Of a DNA stretch of 64,000 nt, positions 39,538 to 48,757 are shown piece after piece. A program made the position numbers and the translations under genes. The notes beneath the pieces were generated by a model. It searched no databases, was not told the origin of the DNA, and saw nothing but the letters and a program-made list of their open reading frames with translations. This stretch comes from Paracoccus sp. S3-43. GTDB lineage: Bacteria; Pseudomonadota; Alphaproteobacteria; Rhodobacterales; Rhodobacteraceae. The DNA lies in the NCBI RefSeq assembly GCF_029027965.1, contig NZ_CP119082.1, positions 724,001-788,000 on the forward strand, written 5' to 3'. The first letter of the stretch is position 1. Every line of letters begins with the position of its first letter.

Positions 39538-40992
39538 ATGAGCGACACCCACGCCCAGACCGTCCCCTTTGTCCGCGACACCATGCTGCCCCCCGCCGAG
39601 CCCCCGGTGCGAGAGGCTGGCGCGGTCCGCTGGCTGCGGCAGAACCTGTTCTCGGGTCCGGTCAATACGGTCCTGACCATCCTTGGCGTCCTGGTCGTCT
39701 GGTTCCTGGTCAGTCATTTCTGGGACTGGTTCGCTCATGGGGTCTGGAATGCAGGCAGCCTGTCCGAATGCCGCCAGATCATTGCGGAAACCTGGGGCGA
39801 GGGCGCGCGCGGCGCCTGCTGGGCCGTGATCCGCGAACGGTGGAACCAGTATGTCTATGGCTTCTATCCGGTAGAATTGTATTGGCGCCCTACCATGGCC
39901 TTTGGCCTGCTGTTCGTGGCCCTGGCGCCTGTGCTGTTTTCCGAATCGCCGGGGATCCGCCGGATCGTGCTGGGCGTGACGACCGTTCTGACGCTGTGGC
40001 TGATGCTGTCCTTGAATGCGCCCGCCGCCTGGCTGGTCTTTGCCGCCGTCGTGCTGATCGGCGGGCTGCTGATTTCCGAACGGCATGTGTCCTGGCTGCT
40101 GGTGTTTTCGATCCTGTATCCGCTGATGGGGGTGTGGTTCCTGTGGGGCGGGTCGGCCTGGGGACCGATCATGGTTCTGGCCGGGCCGATCCTGGGCTGG
40201 ATCGTCTGGCGGGTGCTGCATCCTGTATCCAGCCTGCTGGCGGTCGTCGCGGCCCTGGTCATCCCGGTTCTGTGGTGGATAGGCTATGCAGGCGAGGCGG
40301 CGCGGGATGCGGAAAGCATCGTTTCGCTGGCGATTCCCGCCGTTGCATCCGACCGCTTCGGGGGATTCCTTTTGTCGATCACCATCGGCATTTCCGGGAT
40401 CGCGCTGTCGCTGCCCCTGGGGATCGTGCTGGCCCTGGCGCGGCGGTCCGACATGTTCCTGGTGAAATCGCTGGCGGTGATCTTCATCGAATTCATCCGG
40501 GGCGTGCCGCTGATCGCGCTGCTGTTCGTGGCGTCCTTGCTGCTGAACTATTTCATGCCGCCGGGCACGAATTTCGACATCATCCTGCGCGTCATCATCA
40601 TGGTAACGCTGTTTTCCTCGGCCTACATGGCCGAGGTGATCCGAGGCGGGCTGGCCGCCCTGCCCAAGGGCCAATACGAGGCCGCCGATGCCCTGGGCCT
40701 GGATTACTGGAAAGCGCAGCGGCTGATCGTGCTGCCGCAGGCGCTGAAGATTTCCATCCCCGGCATCGTGTCCACCTTCATCGGCATGTTCAAGGACACG
40801 ACCCTTGTGACCTTCGTGGGCCTGTATGACCCGCTGAAATCCATGTCCGACGCGGTGCGCGCCAGCACAAGCTGGAAGGGCATCTATTGGGAGCCGTATA
40901 TCTTCGTCGGCTTCATCTTCTTTCTGATCTGCTTCGGCATGTCGCGATACTCGATGTATCTCGAACGCCGGCTGGCCCGCGACCACAGGTAA
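39538..40992 (+). CDS. aapM: General L-amino-acid ABC transporter permease 2
   Basis: AapM/BztC-type permease, 484 residues. A long N-terminal half with extra helices precedes the classical permease core; the EAA loop is [30 protein letters not shown] near residue 380. The domain order matches the paired permease upstream. Confidence 0.9.
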   Translation: MSDTHAQTVPFVRDTMLPPAEPPVREAGAVRWLRQNLFSGPVNTVLTILGVLVVWFLVSHFWDWFAHGVWNAGSLSECRQIIAETWGEGARGACWAVIRERWNQYVYGFYPVELYWRPTMAFGLLFVALAPVLFSESPGIRRIVLGVTTVLTLWLMLSLNAPAAWLVFAAVVLIGGLLISERHVSWLLVFSILYPLMGVWFLWGGSAWGPIMVLAGPILGWIVWRVLHPVSSLLAVVAALVIPVLWWIGYAGEAARDAESIVSLAIPAVASDRFGGFLLSITIGISGIALSLPLGIVLALARRSDMFLVKSLAVIFIEFIRGVPLIALLFVASLLLNYFMPPGTNFDIILRVIIMVTLFSSAYMAEVIRGGLAALPKGQYEAADALGLDYWKAQRLIVLPQALKISIPGIVSTFIGMFKDTTLVTFVGLYDPLKSMSDAVRASTSWKGIYWEPYIFVGFIFFLICFGMSRYSMYLERRLARDHR

Positions 40993-41002
40993 GGATACCG
41001 TC

Positions 41003-41791
41003 ATGAGCGACAACACCACCCGCCAGATCGACCGCAGCCACATGCAGGTCAGCGACGAGGTCGCCATCGACATCCGCAACATGAACAAGTGGTTTGGCAG
41101 CTTCCACGTTCTGCGCGACATCGACCTGACCGTGCATCGCGGCGAGCGGATCGTGATCGCCGGGCCCTCGGGATCGGGGAAATCGACGCTGATCCGCTGC
41201 ATCAACCGGCTTGAGGAACACCAGTCCGGCCATATCGTCGTGGACGGGGTGGAACTGACCAACGACATCAAGAACATCGACAAGGTGCGATCCGAAGTCG
41301 GCATGGTGTTCCAGCATTTCAACCTGTTCCCGCATCTGACGGTGCTGGAGAACTGCACGCTGGCGCCGATCTGGGTGCGCAAGGTGCCGCGCCGCCAGGC
41401 CGAAGCGACCGCGATGACGTTCCTTGAAAAGGTCAAGATCCCCGAACAGGCGCATAAATATCCGGGGCAACTGTCGGGCGGCCAGCAACAGCGCGTGGCC
41501 ATCGCCCGGTCGCTGTGCATGCAGCCCAAGATCATGCTGTTCGACGAACCGACATCCGCGCTGGACCCCGAGATGATCAAGGAGGTTCTGGACACCATGA
41601 TCGAGCTGGCCGAGGAGGGCATGACCATGCTGTGCGTGACGCATGAGATGGGATTTGCCCAGGCGGTCGCCAACCGGGTGATCTTCATGGACCAGGGCCA
41701 GATCGTCGAACAGAACGAACCGCGCGAGTTCTTCAACAATCCCAAGTCGGAACGGACCAAGCTGTTCCTGAGCCAGATCCTGGGACATTGA
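41003..41791 (+). CDS. aapP: General L-amino-acid ABC transporter ATP-binding protein
   Basis: AapP/BztD-type ATPase, 262 residues. Walker [12 protein letters not shown] near residue 55, Q-loop [10 protein letters not shown], signature [13 protein letters not shown], Walker [13 protein letters not shown] and the switch His (VTHEMGFA). It powers uptake through the two permeases. Last gene of the operon. Confidence 0.95.
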   Translation: MSDNTTRQIDRSHMQVSDEVAIDIRNMNKWFGSFHVLRDIDLTVHRGERIVIAGPSGSGKSTLIRCINRLEEHQSGHIVVDGVELTNDIKNIDKVRSEVGMVFQHFNLFPHLTVLENCTLAPIWVRKVPRRQAEATAMTFLEKVKIPEQAHKYPGQLSGGQQQRVAIARSLCMQPKIMLFDEPTSALDPEMIKEVLDTMIELAEEGMTMLCVTHEMGFAQAVANRVIFMDQGQIVEQNEPREFFNNPKSERTKLFLSQILGH

Positions 41792-41798
41792 CGGAAAG

Positions 41799-41850
41799 CC
41801 GGGGGCGCTTCGCCCCCCGGACCCCCCGAGGATATTTGAACCAAAGTGAA
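41799..41850. repeat. Rhodobacterales-type intergenic repeat
   Basis: Hairpin CCGGGGGCG/CGCCCCCCGG (41799-41807 with 41811-41820, one bulged C), then ACCCCCCGAGGATATTTGAA and CCAAAGTGAAAG. This combination of a C-rich hairpin and a GGATATTTGAAxxAAAGTGAAA box recurs between genes in Rhodobacterales, from memory. Here it lies between two convergent genes and may serve as a bidirectional terminator. Confidence 0.55.
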
Positions 41851-41856
41851 AGGGCC

Positions 41857-42375
41857 TTAGCGCCGCCCGTCGAGGCGCACGAAATCCATGACGCTGCCCT
41901 GGCCGGGTTCGACCTGGGTCCAGTCGTCCACCTGGAAATCCACCACAAGGGTGGCCCCCGTGGGATAGCGGCGGAAATCCGGGTCCATCGGCAGGCGCGC
42001 GGGCAGCAGGGCCGCGAATTCGGAAATGCCCGGATTGTGGCCCAGCATCATCACCGTGGGCTGGGTCGCGGTCTTCAGGATCGACAGCATCTTTTCCGGC
42101 CCGGCCTGATACAGCCCGGCCTCGATGCGCAGCAGCGGGCGCACCTCGAGCGCGGCGCTGGCGATGGTGGTCCAGGTTTCGCGCGTCCGGGTCGAGGAGG
42201 AACACAGCACCTCCTCGGGTTCATAGCCGCGCGAGGCCATCCAGTCGCCAAGCGCAAGCGCCGACCGCCGCCCCCGGTCGTTCAGCGGGCGGTCGTGATC
42301 GGACAGCGTGGGGTCGTCCCAGGCCGATTTGGCGTGACGGGTCAGGATCAGCCTTCGATGTCCAAGCGGTGTCAT
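41857..42375 (-). CDS. SixA-like histidine phosphatase family protein
   Basis: A 172-residue member of the histidine phosphatase superfamily. RHAKSAW near residue 13 holds the phosphoacceptor His, LGHNPGISEF near residue 110 the second catalytic His; short form like SixA. The substrate is unknown; SixA of E. coli acts on phosphotransfer proteins. It converges with the transporter operon. Confidence 0.85.
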   Translation of the reverse strand: MTPLGHRRLILTRHAKSAWDDPTLSDHDRPLNDRGRRSALALGDWMASRGYEPEEVLCSSSTRTRETWTTIASAALEVRPLLRIEAGLYQAGPEKMLSILKTATQPTVMMLGHNPGISEFAALLPARLPMDPDFRRYPTGATLVVDFQVDDWTQVEPGQGSVMDFVRLDGRR

Positions 42376-42457
42376 GAGCGATCATCCCCGTTGATTGCCG
42401 AGTGTCAGCGCAGCCTGCCACAGCAGTTGCATCCTGGGCAAGCTGATGCGTGTGCGA

Positions 42458-43372
42458 CTAAAGCGACGCCTCGCCCTGGCGCAGACCGCGCGGGCGGGTG
42501 CTGGGCGGGGTGGATCGGATCAGGCTGCCCGCGCCATGTTCGGTGAACAGTTCCAGCAGGCTCGCGTTGGGGACGCGGCCGTCCAGGATCACCACGGCGC
42601 GCACGCCGTCCTGCAACGCCTTCAGCGCGGTTTCGGTCTTGGGGATCATGCCGCCGGCGATGGTGCCGTCGGCGATCATGGCGCGCACCTGGTCGGGATG
42701 AAGCTGGGTCAGCACCTGGCCGTTCCTGTCCTTGACGCCCGCCACATCGGTCAAGAGCAGCAGCCGGTCGGCCCGCAGCGCACCCGCGATGGCGCCCGCC
42801 GCCGTGTCGCCGTTGACGTTGAAGGTCTCATTGTCGGCCATGCCGGTGGCGACCGGGGCGATGACCGGGATCATGCCCGCCTTGTAGAGGTCGCGGATGA
42901 TCTGGACGTTCATTTCGATCGGGCGGCCGACGAAGCCCAGTTCGGGGTCGTCCACCTCGCAGACCATCAGGTCGTCGTCCTTGCCGCTGATGCCGACGGC
43001 GCGCCCGCCCGCGTCGTTGATGGCTTGGACGATGCGCTTGTTGACCAGGCCCGACAGGACCATCTCGACCACCTCGACGGTTTCCTTGGTGGTGACGCGC
43101 TTGCCGCGCACGAATTTGCTTTCGATGCCCAGCTTGCCCAGCAATTCGTTGATCATCGGACCGCCGCCATGGCAGACGACCGGATTCATGCCGACCTGCT
43201 TCATCAGCACGATGTCGCGGGCGAATTCGGCCATCGCGTCGTCGTCGCCCATGGCATTGCCGCCGAATTTCACCACGACGACCGCCCCGGAATAGCGTTG
43301 CAGATAGGGCAGGGCCTCGGAAAGGGTGCGAGCGGTGGCGGTCCAGTCCCGGTTCATGTCTTGCGTTCTCAT
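42458..43372 (-). CDS. argB: Acetylglutamate kinase
   Basis: Second step of arginine synthesis: phosphorylation of N-acetylglutamate. 304 residues with [12 protein letters not shown] near residue 37, [14 protein letters not shown] near 66 and [16 protein letters not shown] near 197. The N-terminal extension matches the arginine-regulated type of the family. The start is uncertain: the ATG at 43372 almost touches AAGGA, the ATG at 43357 lies 14 bases after it. Downstream of engB in the rpmH cluster. Confidence 0.94.
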   Translation of the reverse strand: MRTQDMNRDWTATARTLSEALPYLQRYSGAVVVVKFGGNAMGDDDAMAEFARDIVLMKQVGMNPVVCHGGGPMINELLGKLGIESKFVRGKRVTTKETVEVVEMVLSGLVNKRIVQAINDAGGRAVGISGKDDDLMVCEVDDPELGFVGRPIEMNVQIIRDLYKAGMIPVIAPVATGMADNETFNVNGDTAAGAIAGALRADRLLLLTDVAGVKDRNGQVLTQLHPDQVRAMIADGTIAGGMIPKTETALKALQDGVRAVVILDGRVPNASLLELFTEHGAGSLIRSTPPSTRPRGLRQGEASL

Positions 43373-43433
43373 CCTTCAGGGCCCCTGTCTGACGGGCGGA
43401 CCCTAGGACGCATCGCCGCGCCAGTCCAGACGT

Positions 43434-44084
43434 TCAGGCCAGACCGGCGATAATGGCGCGCAGCGTCGCGATGCCCGCGCCCTTGTCCGAGGATGTGACG
43501 ACGATCTGCGGGAAGGCCGCCGGATGTTTCTGCAATTCCGCCTCGACCTGTTCGATCACGGGCTTGAGGGCGTTCGGCCCCAGCTTGTCGATCTTGGTCA
43601 GCACCGCCTGGAAGGGCACGGCGGATCTGTCCAGCAGGGTCATGATCTCGTGATCGACGGGCTTCACGCCGTGGCGCGAATCGATCAGGCAGAAGGCCCG
43701 GCGCAGGGTCGGGCGGCCCGCCAGATAATTCTTCAGCAGCGCCTGCCATTTGGCGACCACCGCGACGGGCGCCTTGGCAAAGCCGTATCCCGGCAGGTCG
43801 ACCAGATAGCTGTGGTCGCCCAGGGTGAAATAGTTGATCTCCTGCGTCCGCCCCGGCGTGTTCGAGGCCCGCGCGATCCCCTTGCGGCCGGTCAGGGCGT
43901 TGATGAGGCTGGACTTGCCCACATTGCTGCGGCCCGCGAAGCAGACCTCGGGACGGTCGGCGGGGGGCAGGCCGTCCATGGCGACCACGCCTTTCAGGAA
44001 CTCGACCGGACCGGCGAACAGCAGGCGCGCGGCGTCGGCGGTGTCGGCATCGGGTTCGGGGGCGACGGGGAAGGCGACCTTCAT
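43434..44084 (-). CDS. engB: Ribosome biogenesis GTP-binding protein EngB/YsxC
   Basis: Essential-type GTPase for large-subunit assembly, 216 residues. G1 GRSNVGKSSLINAL near residue 50, the switch region with TPGRTQEINYF, G3 DLPGYGF, and G4 TKIDKLG. The start overlaps the MOSC gene stop (ATGA). Confidence 0.95.
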   Translation of the reverse strand: MKVAFPVAPEPDADTADAARLLFAGPVEFLKGVVAMDGLPPADRPEVCFAGRSNVGKSSLINALTGRKGIARASNTPGRTQEINYFTLGDHSYLVDLPGYGFAKAPVAVVAKWQALLKNYLAGRPTLRRAFCLIDSRHGVKPVDHEIMTLLDRSAVPFQAVLTKIDKLGPNALKPVIEQVEAELQKHPAAFPQIVVTSSDKGAGIATLRAIIAGLA

Positions 44085-44842
44085 GCCGCCACCGCATCGC
44101 CCAGGGCGATCTCTCCGCCGGTCACGACCTCGGCGAAGATGCCGAAATCGGTGTGGCCATAAAGGCGTTCCAGCGTTGCCAGCATGTCGATGTCGCGTTC
44201 CCCGCTGTCCGTATTGGCCGCCGTGGCATCGCAGCGGCCGATCTGGTCGGTGACGCGCAGTTCGACGGCGCCGACGCGGATCACCTGGCCGATCAGGTCA
44301 CGTTCGGCCCAGGGCGCCCAGCCGTCCACCCACAGGTTGCCCCGCCAGCGATGGATGCCGAAGACCTGACCCGCCCGCGCCTCCAGATCGGCAAGGCTGG
44401 ACAGCGACAGGATCGAGATCCAGGGCCATTTCTGGTCGGTCCAGATGGCCGCGCCGCGCACCAGCCGGGTGGGGGCGGGGGCGTTTTCGGGCCACAGGGG
44501 CCGCAGCCAGTCGACCAGCCGGTCGCTGTCGGTTTCGGGGTCGATCACCAGATCGGCCTGCGTCGGCTGGCGCAGCACCAGCCGTCCCTCGGCCCAGCCG
44601 CCGCTGATCGCCTGCACGGGCGCGGACTGGACGCCGCGCACGAAGCAGGATTTCGGCAGCCAGCGGTCCGGCTGACCCCCGGTCTGGCTGGCCTGGGCGT
44701 TGCGTTCGCCCGCCTGGGTCAGCACCGCCCATTCGCGGTCGCCGGGCAGGCGGCGCGCGGCGGCCAGGGTCACGCGGTCCAGCCCCTCGCCGCCGACCGA
44801 CTTGATCGGGTGGCGGCGGATATGGGCCAGACGCGCGGTCAC
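44081..44842 (-). CDS. MOSC-domain protein
   Basis: A 253-residue protein. The N-terminal segment RLAHIRRHPIKSVGGEGLDRV is the MOSC beta-barrel start, and the core contains DGWAPWAERDLIGQVIRVG and RCDATAANTDSGERD with the conserved Cys. MOSC proteins transfer sulfur or handle molybdenum cofactor; the exact role is unknown. The GTG start at 44842 overlaps the yidC stop, and the stop overlaps the engB start, so it is tightly coupled. Confidence 0.85.
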   Translation of the reverse strand: MTARLAHIRRHPIKSVGGEGLDRVTLAAARRLPGDREWAVLTQAGERNAQASQTGGQPDRWLPKSCFVRGVQSAPVQAISGGWAEGRLVLRQPTQADLVIDPETDSDRLVDWLRPLWPENAPAPTRLVRGAAIWTDQKWPWISILSLSSLADLEARAGQVFGIHRWRGNLWVDGWAPWAERDLIGQVIRVGAVELRVTDQIGRCDATAANTDSGERDIDMLATLERLYGHTDFGIFAEVVTGGEIALGDAVAA

Positions 44843-46665
44843 TTGCTGTCCTTGCGCGGCCGCGACGGCAGCGCGGACTTGATGTTGCCGAACAGGTCGG
44901 GCCGGTGGCCGTGCATCGACATGATCGTGTATTGCTGCGCGCAGGTGATCAGGTTGTTGGTGATCCAGTAGAGCACCAGCCCGGATGCGAAGCCGCCCAG
45001 CATGAACATGAAGAGCCACGGCATCCAGGCGAAGATCATCTTCTGCGCGGGATCGGCCGGGGCCGGGTTCAGCCGCTGCTGGATCCACATGCTGATGCCC
45101 AGCACGATGGCAAGCGCGGGCAGCGACAGCGAATGCAGCAGCGTGCCCTGGGCCGGGGGCGCAAAGGGCAGCAGCCCGAACAGGTTCAGCAGCGAGGACG
45201 GGTCGGGCGCGGCAAGGTCGCGGATCCAGCCCACCCAGGGGGCGTGGCGCAGTTCGATGGTGACGAAGATCACCTTGTAGAGCGCGAAGAAGATCGGGAT
45301 TTGCAGCAGCACCGGCAGGCAGCCCGCGGCGGGGTTCACCTTCTCGCGCTTGTAAAGCTCCATCATTTCCTTCTGGAACTTCATGCGGTCGTCGCCGATG
45401 CGGGTCTTCAGCTCCTCCATCTGCGGCTGCAATTCCTTCATCTTCGCCATCGAGACATAGGATTTGCGCGCCAGCGGGAAGACCAGCAGCTTCAGGATGA
45501 AGGTCAGCGCGATGATCGACCAGCCCATGTTGCCGATCAAGCCGTGCAGCCAGTGCAGCAGGCGGAAGATCGGCTTGGTCAGGAAATAGAACCAGCCCCA
45601 GTCGATCGAATCCACGAAGCCCTGGATGCCGGGGTTTTCCTGATAGCCGTTGATCACCTCCCAGACCTTCGCGCCCGCGAACAGATAGCTGTCGGCATCG
45701 ACCTGGGTGCCGGGCTGGACGGTCTGCATCGGATAGCGGGCTTCGGTCTGATAGATGCCCGCGCCCTCGGCGTATTTCACGACCGAGGTGAAGGCCTGGC
45801 CCGGCGCCGGGGCCAGCGTGGTCATCCAGTATTTGTCGGTAAAGCCGACCCAGCCGTTGCCCGTGACCTCGGTCACTTCGGCGCGGCCCTCGCGGTCCAC
45901 CGGGTCGAGTTCGGCGATCTTGTTGTATTTCAGTTCCAGCAGCTTGCCGTCGGACATGCCGACCGCGCCTTCGTGCAGCACGAAGAAGTTCTGCGTGTCG
46001 GGACGGCCATGGCGGGCGATGATGCCATAGGGCGCGGCGGTGAAGGCCGCGTCGCCGTTGTTCTGCAAGGCATGGCTGACGGTGAACAGATAGTTGTCGT
46101 CGACCGAGAAGGTGCGCCGGAAGATCTGGCCCGCGCCATTGTCCCAGGCCAGCGTGACCGGCTGTCCGGGGGCCAGCGTATCGCCCGATTCCACCGACCA
46201 GATGGTCGAGGGGCCGGGAACAAGCGCCGGATCGACGCCCGGTCCGGGGGTCCAGCCATAGACGGCGTAATAGGGCTTGGCCGTGCCGGTCTGGATCGCC
46301 TCGGTGGGCGAGGACGGCGACAGCAGGCGGACATTGGGTGATCCGTCGTCCAGCGTCTCGCGATAGCGGGTCAGCAGCAGGTCGTCGATGCGCCCGCCCA
46401 GCAGCGAGACCGAACCCGACAGCGACGGCGTCTGGATCCGGACCCGGCCCGCCTGGGGGGCGGCGTCGGCAGGGGCCGTGCCCAGGTCGGCGGGCAGGGC
46501 GCTGCTTTCGGGGTTTGCCAGCGGCACGTCCTGGGTCTGGGTTTCCACCGCGACCGGCTGTTCCGTCTGGACCGGAGGCTCGGGCGCGAAGACCGTGTAC
46601 CAAACCAGGATCACCAGGAACGACAGCACTGTCGCCAGGATCAGATTGCGGTTGTTGTCTTGCAT
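44839..46665 (-). CDS. yidC: Membrane protein insertase YidC
   Basis: Inserts and folds inner-membrane proteins with or without Sec. 608 residues: an N-terminal anchor (NLILATVLSFLVILVWYTVF), a Pro/Ala-rich linker, a large periplasmic beta domain, then the conserved core with WGWFYFLTKPIF, VNPAAGCLPVLLQIPIFFALY and LYWITNNL. The ATG at 46665 (MQDNNRN) matches the family start. The cluster also holds rnpA, yidD and rpmH. Confidence 0.96.
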   Translation of the reverse strand: MQDNNRNLILATVLSFLVILVWYTVFAPEPPVQTEQPVAVETQTQDVPLANPESSALPADLGTAPADAAPQAGRVRIQTPSLSGSVSLLGGRIDDLLLTRYRETLDDGSPNVRLLSPSSPTEAIQTGTAKPYYAVYGWTPGPGVDPALVPGPSTIWSVESGDTLAPGQPVTLAWDNGAGQIFRRTFSVDDNYLFTVSHALQNNGDAAFTAAPYGIIARHGRPDTQNFFVLHEGAVGMSDGKLLELKYNKIAELDPVDREGRAEVTEVTGNGWVGFTDKYWMTTLAPAPGQAFTSVVKYAEGAGIYQTEARYPMQTVQPGTQVDADSYLFAGAKVWEVINGYQENPGIQGFVDSIDWGWFYFLTKPIFRLLHWLHGLIGNMGWSIIALTFILKLLVFPLARKSYVSMAKMKELQPQMEELKTRIGDDRMKFQKEMMELYKREKVNPAAGCLPVLLQIPIFFALYKVIFVTIELRHAPWVGWIRDLAAPDPSSLLNLFGLLPFAPPAQGTLLHSLSLPALAIVLGISMWIQQRLNPAPADPAQKMIFAWMPWLFMFMLGGFASGLVLYWITNNLITCAQQYTIMSMHGHRPDLFGNIKSALPSRPRKDSK

Positions 46666-46752
46666 GCTTACAGCCTCATCGCGTCCGTCGCGCCGCTTCA
46701 ACAGAAGGGGCGCTTAAAGGTCAAGCGGAATTGGGTCCGCGGGGGGGGTGGG

Positions 46753-47628
46753 TCAGTCCCGCAGCCGGGGAACCTCGCCCCTGGCTGGGGCAGGATCGCC
46801 GGGGAACAGGCCCGCGAAATCGAACAGCTTCGGGTCCAGCAGATGCGAGGGGCGCACGTTCATCAGCGCGCGGAACATCACCTGCCGCCGCCCCGGCACG
46901 CGGCTTTCCCATTCGTCCAGCAGGCGTTTCACCTGCACGCGCTGCAAGCCTTCCTGGCTGCCGCACAGGTCGCAGGGGATGATCGGATAGGTCATGGCGC
47001 GGGCAAACCGCTCGCAATCCGCCTCGGCCACATAGGCGAGGGGGCGCAGGACCGTCAGGTCGCCCTCCTCGTTCAGCAGCTTGGGCGGCATGGTCGCCAG
47101 CCTGCCGCCGTGAAACAGGTTCATGAAAAAGGTTTCCAGGATGTCGTCGCGGTGATGGCCCAGCACGACGGCGGAACAGCCCTCCTCGCGCGCGATGCGA
47201 TAGAGGTTGCCCCGGCGCAGCCGCGAACACAGCGAACACATCGTGCCGCCCGGCGCGATCTTGTCGGTGACGATGGAATAGGTGTCCTGGTATTCGATCC
47301 GATGCGCCACGCCGCGTTCGGTCAGGAATTCCGGCAGGACGGTGGCCGGAAAGTTCGGCTGGCCCTGATCCAGGTTGCAGGCCAGCAGATCGACAGGCAG
47401 CAGCCCGCGCCATTTCAGTTCGTGCAGAACCGCCAGCAGGGTATAGCTGTCCTTGCCGCCCGACAGGCAGACCAGCCAGCGGTCGCCGGGGCGGATCATG
47501 CCATAGTCGTCGATCGCGGCGCGGGTTTCGCGGACCAGCCGCTTGCGCAGCTTGCGGAACTCGGTCGAGGACGGGGCGCCCGCGAACAGCGGATGGATCT
47601 CGGCCAGGTCGTCAGTGTCGTCCAGCAT
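46753..47628 (-). CDS. ttcA: tRNA 2-thiocytidine(32) synthetase TtcA
   Basis: Installs 2-thiocytidine at tRNA position 32. 291 residues; ATP-pyrophosphatase loop LSGGKDSY near residue 58, iron-sulfur cysteine pairs CSLC near 133 and CDLC near 224, and LGHHRDD. The ATG at 47628 (MLDDTDD) is chosen. Its start overlaps the end of yidD by 17 bases, an uncommon position for ttcA. Confidence 0.93.
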   Translation of the reverse strand: MLDDTDDLAEIHPLFAGAPSSTEFRKLRKRLVRETRAAIDDYGMIRPGDRWLVCLSGGKDSYTLLAVLHELKWRGLLPVDLLACNLDQGQPNFPATVLPEFLTERGVAHRIEYQDTYSIVTDKIAPGGTMCSLCSRLRRGNLYRIAREEGCSAVVLGHHRDDILETFFMNLFHGGRLATMPPKLLNEEGDLTVLRPLAYVAEADCERFARAMTYPIIPCDLCGSQEGLQRVQVKRLLDEWESRVPGRRQVMFRALMNVRPSHLLDPKLFDFAGLFPGDPAPARGEVPRLRD

Positions 47629-47875
47629 CGCACGGCCTTTCGTGATCGGGATCAGAGCCCGGCACCGGATCATAGCCCGACCCGCCCCAGGGATGACAGC
47701 GCCCGATCCGCCGCAGGGCCAGCCAGCCGCCGCGCAGGGCGCCGTGGCGCGCCAACGCTTCCAGGGCATAGGCGGAACAGGTCGGCTGGAACCGGCAGCC
47801 ATGCCCCACCCAGGGCGAGGCGACCAGCCGGTAGGCCCGCACCGGCAGCGCCAGCAGATGGGCCAGCGGCGTCAC
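47612..47875 (-). CDS. yidD: Membrane protein insertion efficiency factor YidD
   Basis: An 87-residue protein with the family motif [22 protein letters not shown] and three conserved cysteines, and [15 protein letters not shown]. It assists YidC-dependent insertion. The GTG start at 47875 overlaps the rnpA stop (GTGA). Confidence 0.93.
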   Translation of the reverse strand: MTPLAHLLALPVRAYRLVASPWVGHGCRFQPTCSAYALEALARHGALRGGWLALRRIGRCHPWGGSGYDPVPGSDPDHERPCDAGRH

Positions 47876-48288
47876 GGGTGGATCTTTCGCAGCGCGCCCG
47901 CCAGGTCGCGGCACAGGGCGGCGAAATCGCGGCTGACGGTGGCGTCGGGGCGGCCCACCAGCACATAATCCCAGCCCGGCCGCGCGCCTTGCGGCAGATG
48001 CAGCCGGGCGATCTCTCGCAGCCGGCGCTTGGCGCGGTTGCGCATCACCGCATTGCCGATCTTCTTCGAACAGGTGAAGCCCACACGGAACGGATCGCCA
48101 TCGCCCCGGTCGCGGGCTTGCAGCAGAAAACCCGGCGTTCCTTGGCGCAGCGCCCGCGACGCGGCCAGGAAATCGGCGCGCTTGGCGATGACCTGCGGCA
48201 TGGAAAGCCGGGGCGCGGACATGCGAAATGCCGCCGAGCCGTCATCCACGGGTCGCGCATCGGCAACGGGATGGGGCAGGGGCGGCAT
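47872..48288 (-). CDS. rnpA: Ribonuclease P protein component
   Basis: Protein subunit of RNase P. The conserved RNA-binding segment [27 protein letters not shown] lies in the middle; the C-terminal half ends ALRKIHP. The ATG at 48288 has GAGGG 8 bases upstream and gives 138 residues; the ATG at 48222 (MSAPRLS, 116 residues) is an alternative. It lies between rpmH and yidD. Confidence 0.93.
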   Translation of the reverse strand: MPPLPHPVADARPVDDGSAAFRMSAPRLSMPQVIAKRADFLAASRALRQGTPGFLLQARDRGDGDPFRVGFTCSKKIGNAVMRNRAKRRLREIARLHLPQGARPGWDYVLVGRPDATVSRDFAALCRDLAGALRKIHP

Positions 48289-48332
48289 GTCGTAAGCCCT
48301 CGGGTTCGGCGGGACGGACCCGCCGCAAGGGA

Positions 48333-48467
48333 TCAGGCCGACAGGCGCTTGCGGCCCTTGGCGCGGCGGGCGTTCAGCACGCGACGGCCGCCGCTGGTGG
48401 CCATGCGGGCGCGAAAGCCGTGGCGGCGCGCACGAACGAGGTTCGACGGTTGATAGGTGCGCTTCAT
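48333..48467 (-). CDS. rpmH: 50S ribosomal protein L34
   Basis: L34, 44 residues, complete: [20 protein letters not shown] through GRKRLSA. First gene of the rpmH-rnpA-yidD-ttcA-yidC block, with a well-formed promoter at 48593-48621. Confidence 0.97.
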   Translation of the reverse strand: MKRTYQPSNLVRARRHGFRARMATSGGRRVLNARRAKGRKRLSA

Positions 48468-48481
48468 GGTTCGTCTCCGAG

Positions 48482-48515
48482 GTCTTGTCTTGCGGGTGGT
48501 CTTGTCTTGCGGGTG
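48482..48515 (-). repeat. Tandem 17-bp repeat in the rpmH leader
   Basis: GGTCTTGTCTTGCGGGT (written on the + strand) occurs twice head to tail at 48482-48498 and 48499-48515, with a shorter derivative GGTCTTGCGGG just after. It lies in the 5' leader of rpmH. Confidence 0.6.
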
Positions 48516-48592
48516 GCGGGTCTTGCGGGCGGCAGGCGCGGAATGGCAACATTCCACCCTGCGCGCGAACGCGCCGGTTGTTCGAAGCCCGC

Positions 48593-48621
48593 TGGATACA
48601 TCAGACCGCCCGCCCCGTCAA
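48593..48621 (-). promoter_or_regulatory. Promoter of the rpmH cluster
   Basis: On the - strand: TTGACG (48621-48616), 17-bp spacer, TATCCA (48598-48593). About 125 bases upstream of rpmH. The 290-base gap 48468-48757 otherwise holds only the tandem repeat and the upstream region of the kinase gene. Confidence 0.65.
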
Positions 48622-48757
48622 CCTGTAAGGCGGCAATCGGTCGGAAACTGCTTTATCGCGCAGCCGGAACCTGCGACAGATCACATTCGTTTGATGTGCA
48701 AACCTCGCCCGCCGGGCTGAAACACGCGCAAGAACAGGCGCTGACGATCAAGATTAC

